Shown: piece after piece, positions 16,970 through 25,198 of the stretch
How the letters are laid out: each line of letters begins with the position of its first letter
Numbering within the stretch: the stretch's first letter is position 1
Origin: an uncultured Pseudomonadota bacterium
GTDB taxonomy: Bacteria > Pseudomonadota > Alphaproteobacteria > RF32 > CAG-239
Assembly: GCA_902799835.1 (NCBI GenBank)
Contig: CADCCF010000005.1
Span: 62,001 to 126,000 of the forward strand
DNA: 64,000 nt
Direction of reading: 5' to 3'
Translations under genes and position numbers: made by a program
The notes under the pieces: model-generated
What the model saw: only the letters and a program-made list of their open reading frames with translations
What the model was told of the DNA's origin: nothing
Database searches by the model: none

Positions 16970-17001
16970 TTGACATGTGGATTCGGGCATGATTCTATAT
17001 A
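16970..17001 (+). promoter_or_regulatory. Candidate promoter of the ankyrin-DUF3768-recombinase operon
   Basis: A perfect TTGACA at 16970-16975 is followed by TATATA at 16996-17001. The 20-base spacing is longer than the usual 17, so it would be weak or need an activator. It lies 62 bp before the first start codon of the operon. Confidence 0.45.
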
Positions 17002-17063
17002 CTCGTAAAGTGAATTTATAAACCAACTTGTCCCACTTTAAGCGGACTAAAAGGAGAATTAAG

Positions 17064-17588
17064 ATGACTAACCCTCAAGACGCATTGCGTCAGCAATTAA
17101 TGCACGCACTACACAATGACGATTTTTCAAGCGTAGATAATCTTTTACAACAAGGTACAAATGTAAATTTACCATACAATCACCACGGATGGACACCATT
17201 TATGTGGGTTTGTAAGGAACATTGCAATCCCGAGATAATTACCAAGTTTTTGATTCGTGGCGGTAAGGTTGATAAAGCCAACAAACACGGCAAAACACCT
17301 CTGCATATTATGGCAAGATATAGAAGCTCATTTGATTGCTTACAGATTTTGTTAGCCAACGGAGCTAATCCGAACGCTCAAGATGAAGACGGCAACACTC
17401 CATTGCATATTGCCGTATCCCACGTTCAAGCCGATATTCGTATGGATGTTATATGGAATTTGTTCCTTAAGACAGATGATACCATCCGCAACAACGAAGG
17501 CAAGACCGTTTATGACCTTGCTAAAGAAAATCCATATTTTACTGATAGAGAAGTCTTAAAGATTATGAAGGAGAGCGTTGATGCCTAA
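17064..17588 (+). CDS. Ankyrin-repeat protein, first gene of element operon
   Basis: The 174-residue protein is made of about four ankyrin repeats, including HHGWTPFMWVCKEH, HGKTPLHIMARY and DGNTPLHIAVSH. The start is set at the ATG at 17064, which has AAGGAGAA 7 bases before it; a longer TTG frame from 17028 lacks a site. The end overlaps the DUF3768 gene by 8 bp, and two further genes follow with 1-bp gaps. The order ankyrin, DUF3768, tyrosine recombinase and small unknown is a compact four-gene operon. The ankyrin protein probably docks on a partner protein; which one is unknown. Confidence 0.88.
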   Translation: MTNPQDALRQQLMHALHNDDFSSVDNLLQQGTNVNLPYNHHGWTPFMWVCKEHCNPEIITKFLIRGGKVDKANKHGKTPLHIMARYRSSFDCLQILLANGANPNAQDEDGNTPLHIAVSHVQADIRMDVIWNLFLKTDDTIRNNEGKTVYDLAKENPYFTDREVLKIMKESVDA

Positions 17589-17907
17589 TACAACAGAAAT
17601 AGCTCTTCAAAACGATAACTTCCGTAAGCATTTATCTAAAGGAACTCTTGTTCTAACTCAAGGCATCCGTTCTAATACAACTGAAGACATCCAAGCAATC
17701 ATAACCCAAGTCAGGACTTTTGATAAATTTGATGAGAATAATGACCCTTACAATGAACATGACTTTGGAGCCTTTGATTATAAGGGTAAGAAGGTTTTCT
17801 GGAAGATTGACAACTATGATAAGGCGTTCTTGTATCTCTCGCCAGATGTATGCAATCCAAAGCTAACCAACAAAGTGCTAACCATAATGTATGCGGAGGA
17901 ATATTGA
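17581..17907 (+). CDS. DUF3768 protein
   Basis: This 108-residue protein is clearly DUF3768: it begins with NDNFRKH and GTLVLTQGI, then shows NDPYNEHDFGAF, VFWKIDNYD and a C-terminal TNKVLTIMYAEEY, all family hallmarks. The family is common on plasmids and integrative elements of alphaproteobacteria. Its role is unknown; the small soluble fold suggests an accessory protein of plasmid maintenance or transfer. The ATG at 17581 overlaps the end of the ankyrin gene and its TGA lies one base before the recombinase ATG, so all three are co-translated. Confidence 0.93.
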   Translation: MPNTTEIALQNDNFRKHLSKGTLVLTQGIRSNTTEDIQAIITQVRTFDKFDENNDPYNEHDFGAFDYKGKKVFWKIDNYDKAFLYLSPDVCNPKLTNKVLTIMYAEEY

Positions 17908-17908
17908 G

Positions 17909-18493
17909 ATGACTAACTCGGAATTTGTTGATGATAAGAAGATTAAAGACATTTTGGCTTATGTCAGCACTATGAAGCACGCTGAACAAATTAGAATGAT
18001 GTTCCTTTGCAGCCTAAATGGCTTGAGAAGTATTAATTTCACTTACCTTCAGGTCAAAGATTGCTATACCGAGCAATTAAAGCCAAAGGATGTGATTAAC
18101 CTTGATTATGATAAGAATAAAGGCAAGCATAGCTGTTCATACTTCTTAAATACCCAGATGAAGAAGGAGTTTGCCGACTATTTGAAGTATCTGCAGAATA
18201 AATGGGGAGATGGCTTGAGCCCTGAAACATATATCTTTACATCCCAGAAGCTCAATAAACCCTATAACCGAGTAAGTATCAGCCGCTTGTTCAGTTCAAT
18301 TTATAAGAAATTTGGGATTAAAGGAGCAAGCCATTTAGGGCGACATCTGTTTGTAAGCAAGTTAGTCAATGCAGGCGTTAATATCTGTTTGGTTCAAAAG
18401 CTTGCTAATCATAGAAACATTGGGACTACCCAGCATTATTTTAATTATAATGAGAAAATGTTAGCTAATGCCGTGGAGAATACGAAGATATAG
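17909..18493 (+). CDS. Small tyrosine recombinase/integrase
   Basis: At 194 residues this protein contains only the catalytic domain of phage-type integrases. Visible active-site elements are the box I Arg (LNGLRSINF), a Lys in NKGKHS, HLGRHLF for the His-x-x-Arg pair, LANHRNIG for the second His, and the nucleophile Tyr in TTQHYFNY. There is no N-terminal arm-binding or core-binding domain, so it resembles short XerD-like or invertase-type enzymes rather than full integrases. The ATG at 17909 has GGAGGA before it. It lies in an operon after DUF3768. Its target sites are not obvious; direct repeats at 23722 and 25103 and the tRNA-Lys are candidates. Confidence 0.88.
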   Translation: MTNSEFVDDKKIKDILAYVSTMKHAEQIRMMFLCSLNGLRSINFTYLQVKDCYTEQLKPKDVINLDYDKNKGKHSCSYFLNTQMKKEFADYLKYLQNKWGDGLSPETYIFTSQKLNKPYNRVSISRLFSSIYKKFGIKGASHLGRHLFVSKLVNAGVNICLVQKLANHRNIGTTQHYFNYNEKMLANAVENTKI

Positions 18494-18494
18494 T

Positions 18495-18872
18495 ATGAAA
18501 ACAGTAGATAGAGTTTGGTTTTTAAGCCATTGCGAATGGATTTACAACAATCGGCACAGGTTAGAAAGCATACCTTGTGCCGATTTTGTACTGACAGGAT
18601 TTGTTATCAATTCCTTCGGATGCCCGTATTACGGCTATGCGATTGATAAAATAACTCTCGGGAACTTAATAAAACTATGGAATAATGGCTTTGTTTATAA
18701 AGATTTACCGCTAATTCATTACCGAATTTCGCACGGTGACAGTTCCACAAATATCGCTTACATTTATCGTGGAAAAGTTTTTAACCACAGATTTCCTTAT
18801 TCAGATCCAGACAGATTCATTCCAACGGAAGACGTGAGGAAGATTTTAAAAGAGTTGAGAAAACAAAAGTAA
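18495..18872 (+). CDS. Hypothetical protein, last gene of the ankyrin-recombinase operon
   Basis: The 125-residue soluble protein is of unknown family and starts one base after the recombinase stop. It is rich in aromatic residues (VWFLSHCEWIY, GCPYYGYAI, FNHRFPYSDPDRF) and ends in a Lys/Arg-rich helix. No clear ribosome site of its own is seen, which fits coupling to the gene before it. It may be an accessory or directionality factor for the recombinase; this is a guess from position alone. The alternative longer frame from 18468 overlaps the recombinase and is less likely. Confidence 0.7.
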   Translation: MKTVDRVWFLSHCEWIYNNRHRLESIPCADFVLTGFVINSFGCPYYGYAIDKITLGNLIKLWNNGFVYKDLPLIHYRISHGDSSTNIAYIYRGKVFNHRFPYSDPDRFIPTEDVRKILKELRKQK

Positions 18873-18882
18873 ATAAAACAGA

Positions 18883-19614
18883 TTACTTAACAAACTTTGC
18901 AGCTTCTTCCAATATATCCATTTGTCTTTTTGTAAATATCTGCCAACCATTATTTACGGTATTATAGATAAAAGTTTCTCTGGTAATTTCAAAAAAACAA
19001 GCTTGTCCCTGGACCTTTTGCGGAAGGAAACAATACAAAGGAAGTCTTCTAGTATCAACTAAATCACCTTGTTTAGGCATTCCTAAAAAATCAAACACAA
19101 CAGGAACAGTAGAGGAACTCCAATCATTTGTTATTATTTCTTCGGAACAATAAAATTTATATATATTGATAACACCAGGTTGATGAGATATTAAAGTTGT
19201 TCTTCCCTTAAGAAATTTACTAAAATCTCTCTTCCTTCTTGTTCCATCAACAACCCAAACCATATCTTTATAAAATTTTTCTCTAGATAACCTTTCTTGC
19301 GGTGTTATAGAGGAATGTTGAAATTCTATAGTAAGACCGTTTGGCAGATGTACATCAGCTATATGCTTTTCTTTTGTTATATCATTATTCATTACAATTT
19401 CTTGATATTCTTTGGGAAATTTATCTTTCCAAGCCAAATGCCAATTAGTCTCATTTTCCCACCACTTATCACAATCATTTAAAGACTTATGCGCCCAATG
19501 ATTAATTTTTTGTGCACCGCACTTTGCAATTACAGGCGCATGACAATATGGACATAACCCTTTTAACTTCGGCTCGGCTTCACATCGTTCATTGTTTACA
19601 AGTGCAAATCGCAT
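18883..19614 (-). CDS. CoiA-like nuclease-domain protein
   Basis: The 243-residue protein matches the competence-protein CoiA group. It has a Cys-rich N-terminus (LCPYCHAPVIAKCG, then HWAHK), an HLAWK.KFP block, and the nuclease-like HIADV...TIEFQHS core followed by REKFYKDMVWVVDG. CoiA was first linked to DNA uptake and recombination. Many stand-alone copies sit on mobile elements and probably act on branched or incoming DNA. It is convergent with the operon ending at 18872 and shares a strand with a lipoprotein gene 23 bp upstream, so the two may be co-transcribed. Confidence 0.85.
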   Translation of the reverse strand: MRFALVNNERCEAEPKLKGLCPYCHAPVIAKCGAQKINHWAHKSLNDCDKWWENETNWHLAWKDKFPKEYQEIVMNNDITKEKHIADVHLPNGLTIEFQHSSITPQERLSREKFYKDMVWVVDGTRRKRDFSKFLKGRTTLISHQPGVINIYKFYCSEEIITNDWSSSTVPVVFDFLGMPKQGDLVDTRRLPLYCFLPQKVQGQACFFEITRETFIYNTVNNGWQIFTKRQMDILEEAAKFVK

Positions 19615-19637
19615 TGTGTTAACCTATAATTTTGTTA

Positions 19638-20219
19638 TTATTTAAGAAAATCAGGAATTTTTCCGCATTCTTTTGTTACTTTTTTATTTAATTCATCTTT
19701 AGAAAAATCTTTAGATAATGTTTCTATATCAACAAGATATTTTACAAAGTTTGTAGCATAACAATCACAGAATTTTTCACCTTTTTCATGTTTTATTGTA
19801 TTAAAATCACTTACACAAGCATTGTACATTCTTTGATATTTGTCGTATATTCTTTCCTGAATATCTTCTTCAGTTTTAGGGTTATCCTTAAATTCAAACC
19901 TGATAGAGGGTACAGTTTTAAGTGTATTTTGCTTGTTTGTATACTTATATACACCATTTTGTACTGCGCATTTATTAGATGGTATCTTGACCTCCATACC
20001 ATCATAATAATCTTTATCCAAAAGATTTTCTATATAATACAATTGATTAGATGAAGAACAACCATCCCAAATTGTACATTCATAAGCCAAGGCTCCATCA
20101 TTTAATGCTTGAAGAACTTCAAATTCACGTACAGCCAAACAATCTTTATTATCACTCATAATAGTTACTGTTGTGCATCCAGTTACGAGCATTGCCGCAA
20201 GTACTAATATTTTTTTCAT
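19638..20219 (-). CDS. Lipoprotein, unknown family
   Basis: The 193-residue protein begins MKKILVLAAMLVTGC, a lipoprotein signal with the acylated Cys at residue 15. The mature part contains nine or more cysteines (for example ECTIWDGCS and FCDCYATNF), suggesting disulfides in the periplasm. I do not recognise the family. AAGGGG precedes the start on the minus strand. It is upstream of the CoiA-like gene on the same strand. A plasmid entry-exclusion or envelope role would be plausible but cannot be shown here. Confidence 0.8.
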   Translation of the reverse strand: MKKILVLAAMLVTGCTTVTIMSDNKDCLAVREFEVLQALNDGALAYECTIWDGCSSSNQLYYIENLLDKDYYDGMEVKIPSNKCAVQNGVYKYTNKQNTLKTVPSIRFEFKDNPKTEEDIQERIYDKYQRMYNACVSDFNTIKHEKGEKFCDCYATNFVKYLVDIETLSKDFSKDELNKKVTKECGKIPDFLK

Positions 20220-20291
20220 AGCATACCCCTTATATAAAGTTATAATTGTGAAGTATTACACATAACCTATAAAATACAAGATATTTTATTG

Positions 20292-20339
20292 CAAAATGTT
20301 AAACTTTCCTCTCCATCCCGACAAAGTTTAACATTTTTT
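20292..20339. terminator. Strong hairpin with T-run
   Basis: AAAATGTTAAACTTT and AAAGTTTAACATTTT form a perfect 15-bp stem with a 15-nt loop, followed by Ts. It may end plus-strand transcripts. Its outer AATGTTAAA half recurs in the two copies of the repeat that flank the ATPase gene. Confidence 0.55.
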
Positions 20340-20354
20340 ATTTTGCAGTATTTG

Positions 20355-20431
20355 AGCCGATTTCAAAGTCCTATATTTTCCGCCACTTCCGAAGAAAATG
20401 TTAAACAATATACCTTCTTTAACATTTTTAG
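20355..20431 (+). repeat. Direct repeat, left of AAA ATPase cassette
   Basis: Starting AGCC.TTTCAAA and ending CTTCTTTAACATTTTT, this 77-base stretch is repeated in the same direction at 21792-21867 with roughly 70 percent identity by eye, the last 35 bases being nearly the same. The two copies enclose only the ATPase gene. Confidence 0.55.
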
Positions 20432-20558
20432 ATTTTAAGGATAAATTTTACTTTTTATGCAAAAATATGATTAGAAAATAAAGTTTTTTATATTTTTCTA
20501 AAAAACTTCTTGAAATCATAAAGTTTTTTATATATATTAAATATAAAGGAGAAAAGCT

Positions 20559-21773
20559 ATGATAGATAGACCATTATATTTAGACAAGCTGATATCTTGG
20601 AAAGATAAAGACACAATTAAGGTTATTACAGGTATCCGCCGCTGTGGTAAATCCAAAATATTAGAAAGTTTTGCTGAAAAATTAAAAGCTCAAGGTGTAA
20701 GTGAAAAACAAATCATTCAACTGAATTTTGAAGAAATGGGCGATGAACAAATTACTGATGCTAAAACTTTGCATGACAGAATAGATGCACAGCTCAAAGC
20801 CAATAAAAATAAAATGACCTACATTATGCTTGATGAAATACAAAAGATACCGGAATGGGAAAAGGTCGTTGCATCACTTCGCTTAAGAAAAAATGCTGAT
20901 TTATATCTGACCGGTTCAAATGCGTATATGCTATCATCTGAATTGGCAACATTCCTTTCAGGACGGTATGTAGAAATCAAAATGCTTCCATTGTCATTTA
21001 AGGAATTTTTGACTTTCCACAAGTTTCCCGAAAATATGTCGTTGGAACGCAGACTAGCGTTATATACCAAATTTGGCGGTATGCCATCTCTAAAAGATTT
21101 TAATTTTGATGAAGGTCAATCTTATGAAATTCTTGATGGTATATATAACACAGTATTAGTAAAGGATGTTACTTCAAGAGCAAAAACAACAAATACTGCA
21201 ACATTAGAAAAAATCATACATTTTCTGGCTGATAATATCTCAAATATAAGCAGCACCAACAATATTACGAATGCGCTTTATTCGGCTAAAAGTATTGAGA
21301 GTAAAAATAATGCTTATGTTGAAGGATGTATAAGCCTTCTGGAAAAAGCCTTCATTTTTTATCCCATCCGGCGTTATGATATAAAAGGAAAAGAATATCT
21401 GCGCAGCTTAGAAAAATATTACATTGTTGATAGTGGGCTACGTTATCGTATATTAGGAAGAGTATCAGATAATGGCAGAATATTAGAAAACATAGTATAT
21501 TTTGAACTTTTACGCCGAGGATACAATGTTGCTATCGGCAAATATGATGACAAAGAAATAGATTTTATTGCAACCAAACAGGATGAAAAACTATATATCC
21601 AAGTCAACGATAAAATGGATAGGACAAAAACAATAGAAAGGGAATTAGGCTCATTGCAACAAATAAGGGATAGTTTTCCCAAAATGGTGCTGACAAACGA
21701 TGAACTAGCCGTCGGTAGCACAGATGATGGTATTAAAATTGTATCTCTGGTTGAGTGGCTAACTCAAGATTAG
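20559..21773 (+). CDS. AAA ATPase of the AAA_14/DUF4143 family
   Basis: The 404-residue protein has Walker A GIRRCGKS near residues 26-33, Walker B YIMLDEIQ near 88-95 and the sensor region LYLTGSNAYMLSSELATFLSGR, then the DUF4143 C-terminal half (KDVTSRAKTTN, and FELLRRGYNVAIGKYDDKEIDF). The last part resembles a degenerate PD-(D/E)XK nuclease (DKEIDF ... YIQV). These ATPases are abundant in gut bacteria and archaea, often in variable copy number, with unproven roles. AAGGAG precedes the ATG. It stands alone between two similar direct repeats, as if it moved as a cassette. Confidence 0.92.
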   Translation: MIDRPLYLDKLISWKDKDTIKVITGIRRCGKSKILESFAEKLKAQGVSEKQIIQLNFEEMGDEQITDAKTLHDRIDAQLKANKNKMTYIMLDEIQKIPEWEKVVASLRLRKNADLYLTGSNAYMLSSELATFLSGRYVEIKMLPLSFKEFLTFHKFPENMSLERRLALYTKFGGMPSLKDFNFDEGQSYEILDGIYNTVLVKDVTSRAKTTNTATLEKIIHFLADNISNISSTNNITNALYSAKSIESKNNAYVEGCISLLEKAFIFYPIRRYDIKGKEYLRSLEKYYIVDSGLRYRILGRVSDNGRILENIVYFELLRRGYNVAIGKYDDKEIDFIATKQDEKLYIQVNDKMDRTKTIERELGSLQQIRDSFPKMVLTNDELAVGSTDDGIKIVSLVEWLTQD

Positions 21774-21791
21774 GATACAGCATTAAATTTC

Positions 21792-21867
21792 AGCCATTTT
21801 CAAAACTACATATTTTGTGGGTTTTCAGAAAAAAATGTTAAAGAATATATCTTCTTTAACATTTTTC
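21792..21867 (+). repeat. Direct repeat, right of AAA ATPase cassette
   Basis: This is the partner of 20355-20431, starting AGCCATTTTC and ending in ATGTTAAAGAATATAT and CTTCTTTAACATTTTT. Its two TTAAA/TTTAA halves can fold into a hairpin and may also end ATPase transcripts. Confidence 0.55.
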
Positions 21868-22027
21868 ACCTGTAATATAATTTGAATTAGTATAAGATAG
21901 ATTATATTAATAAGAAGTGGGGACGAAATTTATCGGCAGAACAAAAACACTCAAAAATATTGGTGCTGGTTAAGGGGTTGAACAGGGAATTATAAATTGT
22001 TTATAAAATAATTTTCAAAAAAAGATA

Positions 22028-22056
22028 TTGACACTATAAAATTTTGCTTTTACTAT
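22028..22056 (+). promoter_or_regulatory. Sigma70-type promoter for the MORN-repeat gene
   Basis: TTGACA at 22028-22033 and TACTAT at 22051-22056 are separated by 17 bases. A leader of about 90 bases would precede the start at 22153. Confidence 0.6.
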
Positions 22057-22152
22057 AGAACATAATAAGAACAAAGCAGCGATGAGATTAAAGGTGTAAA
22101 TCAAAATGTATCAATTAATATACTCAAAAACTGTTAACTTAAGGAGCTCCCT

Positions 22153-23694
22153 ATGAAAAAAATAAAATTAAATATCAAAAAAAAGCACGTTTATACGGGA
22201 TTAATTGTTTTTGCTTTATGTATAAGTGTAGGAGGTTTTCTTAATGTTTTTTTGAATAAAAGTACAAAATCCTACGAGTATAATAATATTTATTGTAAAA
22301 CGAATGAATATGGTATTTCTGTTTGTAAAGATAAAAATAATGGTCTTATAAACGGGATAACAAAGCTTTATTATGAAAGTGGAAAAGTAGAGTTTGAAGC
22401 AAATTGGAAAGACGGAAAACATCATGGTCCATTAAAACGCTATTCTGAAAATGGAATTTTGTTGGAGGAAATACCATTTGTTGATGGAAAACGGGAGGGA
22501 GTTGGAAAATCATATTATAATGATGGGCAATTGCAAAGAGAGACAACATATAAAAATGATAAAATAAAGGGGCAAGCCAAGGAATATTATAGAGATGGTA
22601 TCTTAAAGAGTGTAGAAAATTTTGAGGATGTGCTATTAAACGGAGTAGCTGAATATTATAATCAAGATGGAATTTTGATTGTTTCAACAAATTATATTGA
22701 TGCTCAACAAGATGGAGTTAGAAAGGAATATTATGATGATGGAAAGTTAAAATCTGTTGCAACATGGAAAAAAGGTAAACTTGATGGTGAAGGAAAATCA
22801 TATTATCGTAATGGAATACTTGAAACAGACTATCTTTTTAAGGATGGCAAAGAAAATGGAATATGTAAGCAGTATTATGATAACGGAACATTAAAATCTG
22901 AAGTATCTTGGAAAAATGGCAAGCAAGATGGAATATATCAAGAGTTTGACCAGTACGGAAATATTGTGATAAAAGGATTTTTTGTTGATGGAATGAAAGA
23001 GGGTATAGCTAAATTTTATGATCAGCACGGCATATTGAGAAGGGAAATTCCCTATCACAAAGATAAAGCAGAGGGAATATCTAAAGATTATGCTGAAGAC
23101 GGCTCGTTATTAGGCGAAACAACATGGAAAAATAATCTCCAAAATGGTATTTTGAAAGTATACTATAGGAGTGGTTCTTTATATGGTGAAGCCGAGTATA
23201 AAGATGATAAGCAAGAAGGAAGAAGCAAAACCTATTATGAAAACGGACAGTTGAAATCAGATGAAAATTGGAAGAGTGGAAAGCCGGATGGAAAGTTCGT
23301 ATATTATTACGAAAATGGAAATATTGAAAGAGAAATCATATTCAGTAATGGAAAAGAAAACGGAAAATTTAAAGAATATTATGAAAAAGGTCAATTGAAG
23401 ACAGAAAAAAATATGATTAATGGTCAGGAAGACGGTGAAGTTATTTTATATTATAAAAACGGAAAAAAAGAAGCAATTTTGGCTTATAAAAAAGGAAAAG
23501 AGAATGGGATAAGTAAAAGATATTATAAAAATGGTAATATAAAAAGTGAATATTCATATCATGATGGTAAAAAAGAAGGGATTGGAAAAATATATTATGA
23601 AAATGGAAAATTACAATCGGAAGAAGAATGGAAAGAAGGTAAACGTACCAAGGTGTTAAAATCTTTTGATAAAAAAGGAAAGGCTACAAAATAA
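22153..23694 (+). CDS. Membrane-anchored protein of about 17 MORN-like repeats
   Basis: The 513-residue protein has an N-terminal transmembrane anchor (about residues 14-32) and then an almost uninterrupted series of 22-24 residue units of the form YYENGKLQSEEEWKEGKRxG, about 17 copies. These MORN_2/YwqK-type repeats form an elongated beta structure. The chain should lie outside the cytoplasm. The unit Tyr-Tyr-x-(D/N)-G-x-L is very regular, pointing to recent internal duplication. An AAGGAGC site precedes the ATG, and a terminator follows at 23720. Function unknown; surface adhesion or antitoxin-like protein binding are both possible. Confidence 0.88.
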   Translation: MKKIKLNIKKKHVYTGLIVFALCISVGGFLNVFLNKSTKSYEYNNIYCKTNEYGISVCKDKNNGLINGITKLYYESGKVEFEANWKDGKHHGPLKRYSENGILLEEIPFVDGKREGVGKSYYNDGQLQRETTYKNDKIKGQAKEYYRDGILKSVENFEDVLLNGVAEYYNQDGILIVSTNYIDAQQDGVRKEYYDDGKLKSVATWKKGKLDGEGKSYYRNGILETDYLFKDGKENGICKQYYDNGTLKSEVSWKNGKQDGIYQEFDQYGNIVIKGFFVDGMKEGIAKFYDQHGILRREIPYHKDKAEGISKDYAEDGSLLGETTWKNNLQNGILKVYYRSGSLYGEAEYKDDKQEGRSKTYYENGQLKSDENWKSGKPDGKFVYYYENGNIEREIIFSNGKENGKFKEYYEKGQLKTEKNMINGQEDGEVILYYKNGKKEAILAYKKGKENGISKRYYKNGNIKSEYSYHDGKKEGIGKIYYENGKLQSEEEWKEGKRTKVLKSFDKKGKATK

Positions 23695-23719
23695 TATACA
23701 ATTTATCGTTTTATATCAA

Positions 23720-23750
23720 TGGGTTGTGGATTTTCACAGCCCATTTTTTT
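23720..23750 (+). terminator. Terminator after the MORN gene (copy 1 of a duplicated sequence)
   Basis: TGGGTTGTG pairs with CACAGCCCA (one G-T pair) around a 6-base loop and is followed by seven Ts. The 39 bases 23722-23760 recur exactly at 25103-25141. Confidence 0.8.
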
Positions 23751-23760
23751 GTTTCACATA
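23722..23760 (+). repeat. 39-bp exact direct repeat, copy 1
   Basis: The repeat starts GGTTGTGGATTTTCACAGCC and ends GTTTCACATA, and is identical to 25103-25141. The two copies enclose three small genes (23824-24920). Confidence 0.85.
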
Positions 23761-23823
23761 GGCTTGCATTCTGAGGTTTTGTTACCTAACTAAAGAGTAT
23801 AAACTTTAGATTAGGAAAGAACC

Positions 23824-24291
23824 ATGACCGACAAAGAAACTTTACCCCTTAAAGCGGCACGCAAGTTAAATATGCTGATTATGCATAACAATGCGTTGGC
23901 AAAAGATAAAAGCCTGCAAGAAAAAATAATCGCTTGGGGCTTAGATATGTTGGAAGAAGCCCATGCCGATTGGAGCGATATGCTAGCAACAACGTTGGAT
24001 TCTGTTATAAAGATTCATCAAAGAACGAATGCTCGTATGGGAGGCATAGAAAGAGATAAGAAATATATACAATTTAGAGAAGAATTTGCAAAAATACAAA
24101 AAGAATATTTTATAAGGGCATATCAAAATAATCAAAAATTAACAGCAAATAGCTTTGTTGAATGGTTTATAACGAATAAAGCTAAAAAAATAAAGATTCC
24201 ATACGTTCCTCAAAACCAAAAGAATAAATTAAGACAACTTGCACAAGCTAATAATCGTGAATTTAAAAAGCTTTTGCTTGGCAAAAGCTAA
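23824..24291 (+). CDS. Hypothetical helical protein
   Basis: This 155-residue, basic, largely helical soluble protein of unknown family has an AGGAAAG site before its ATG. Its N-terminal third (LIMHNNALAKDKSLQEKIIAWGLDML) and the Lys/Arg-rich C-terminus suggest a nucleic-acid or protein-binding role, but no motif supports a name. It is the first of three small genes lying between the two 39-bp repeats. Confidence 0.65.
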   Translation: MTDKETLPLKAARKLNMLIMHNNALAKDKSLQEKIIAWGLDMLEEAHADWSDMLATTLDSVIKIHQRTNARMGGIERDKKYIQFREEFAKIQKEYFIRAYQNNQKLTANSFVEWFITNKAKKIKIPYVPQNQKNKLRQLAQANNREFKKLLLGKS

Positions 24292-24378
24292 ATTTTAGCA
24301 AGCTATAGGGCATAGACAAGATATTCTCTGAAACGCTAAAGTTAAAATCTAATATTAACTTAAAAAAGGAGCAAAAAT

Positions 24379-24618
24379 ATGCCAAATCCGCTTTTATGGC
24401 CAGTTGTAAGGCAACTTGCAAAACAAGCAGCGATGCCTAAAACATTAAACAAACATGAAGATCTAGTTGTCAAGGAGATGAGTAATAGGAATTCTCCAAT
24501 GCACAAAGATGTATCAAAATGGACAGATAAAGACTTTAATAAAGCCCTATCTTCTCCATCATTTAAATACAATTATACTTTACAAAATAAAGCTAGGCAG
24601 TATATTAAAAGAAAATAA
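24379..24618 (+). CDS. Small hypothetical protein
   Basis: This is a 79-residue basic protein preceded by a strong AAAAGGAGC site, so it is very likely translated. It contains KWTDKDFNKALSSPSF and ends in KARQYIKRK. I recognise no family. It is in the same orientation as the next small membrane-protein gene, 26 bp away, and the two may be co-transcribed. Confidence 0.6.
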   Translation: MPNPLLWPVVRQLAKQAAMPKTLNKHEDLVVKEMSNRNSPMHKDVSKWTDKDFNKALSSPSFKYNYTLQNKARQYIKRK

Positions 24619-24644
24619 TGTATACTTAATAAGGGATATGCAAA

Positions 24645-24920
24645 ATGCAAAGATTATGGACAACAGCAAGACAAATAGTTATCTTTTTTACCCTATGGGT
24701 ATTTGTTATATGGTTTAGTGCTGAGATAATTTTTGCATTGTTTAAGAATGACCAAAGTGTTTCAGAAGATGATTTGCAAGGTGCTGCCTGTATCTCTTTT
24801 ATTTTAGTTTATGCCATTATTAAGCCCATAGCTTCTCGCTATAAATTAAAATTATGGATTAAGTATATTCTATATTTTGTAATTTATACGGCTTTATTTC
24901 TTTTGTTTTCTTTTATGTAA
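24645..24920 (+). CDS. Small membrane protein
   Basis: The 91-residue protein has about three transmembrane segments (roughly residues 9-31, 48-60 and 70-90) joined by short charged loops. The family is unknown. The ribosome site is weak (AAGGGATATGC). It lies 26 bp after the 24379 gene and before the second 39-bp repeat, so it belongs to the same small insert. Confidence 0.55.
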   Translation: MQRLWTTARQIVIFFTLWVFVIWFSAEIIFALFKNDQSVSEDDLQGAACISFILVYAIIKPIASRYKLKLWIKYILYFVIYTALFLLFSFM

Positions 24921-25102
24921 TTAACTCTATGATAAAAAGTTAGATTAATGCATCTTTGCGAGATAATACTGATTTTATACCATTCACAGCATCTTCACAT
25001 AGAATTTTTAAGGATGTAATATATTGATTTTGCTATATAAAAACCTTTAGTGCTTTATCAAAACGTTAATCAGACGATACAGAAAAACGTTTATTTTCAA
25101 TT

Positions 25103-25141
25103 GGTTGTGGATTTTCACAGCCCATTTTTTTGTTTCACATA
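25103..25141 (+). repeat. 39-bp exact direct repeat, copy 2
   Basis: This is an exact copy of 23722-23760, including the hairpin and the seven Ts, but with no gene directly before it that needs a terminator. The neighbouring bases on both sides differ from copy 1 apart from weak similarity upstream. Confidence 0.85.
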
Positions 25142-25198
25142 ATATTCAAAGATTGGTTTGCTCATGCCGATAAGGCAGAATACCGCCAAGACTTTTAT

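Larger units (their letters stand above)
20220..20558. other. Gene-free region with hairpins and a repeat
   Basis: This 339-bp region has no gene. It holds a strong hairpin (20292-20339), the left copy of a direct repeat (20355-20431) and two copies of ATAAAGTTTTTTATAT (near 20480 and 20520) just before the ATPase gene; the latter could be operator half-sites. Confidence 0.5.
21774..22152. other. Gene-free region with right repeat and promoter
   Basis: This 379-bp region without a gene contains the right copy of the ATPase-flanking repeat (21792-21867) and a good promoter at 22028-22056 for the MORN-repeat gene. I see nothing else in it. Confidence 0.55.
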
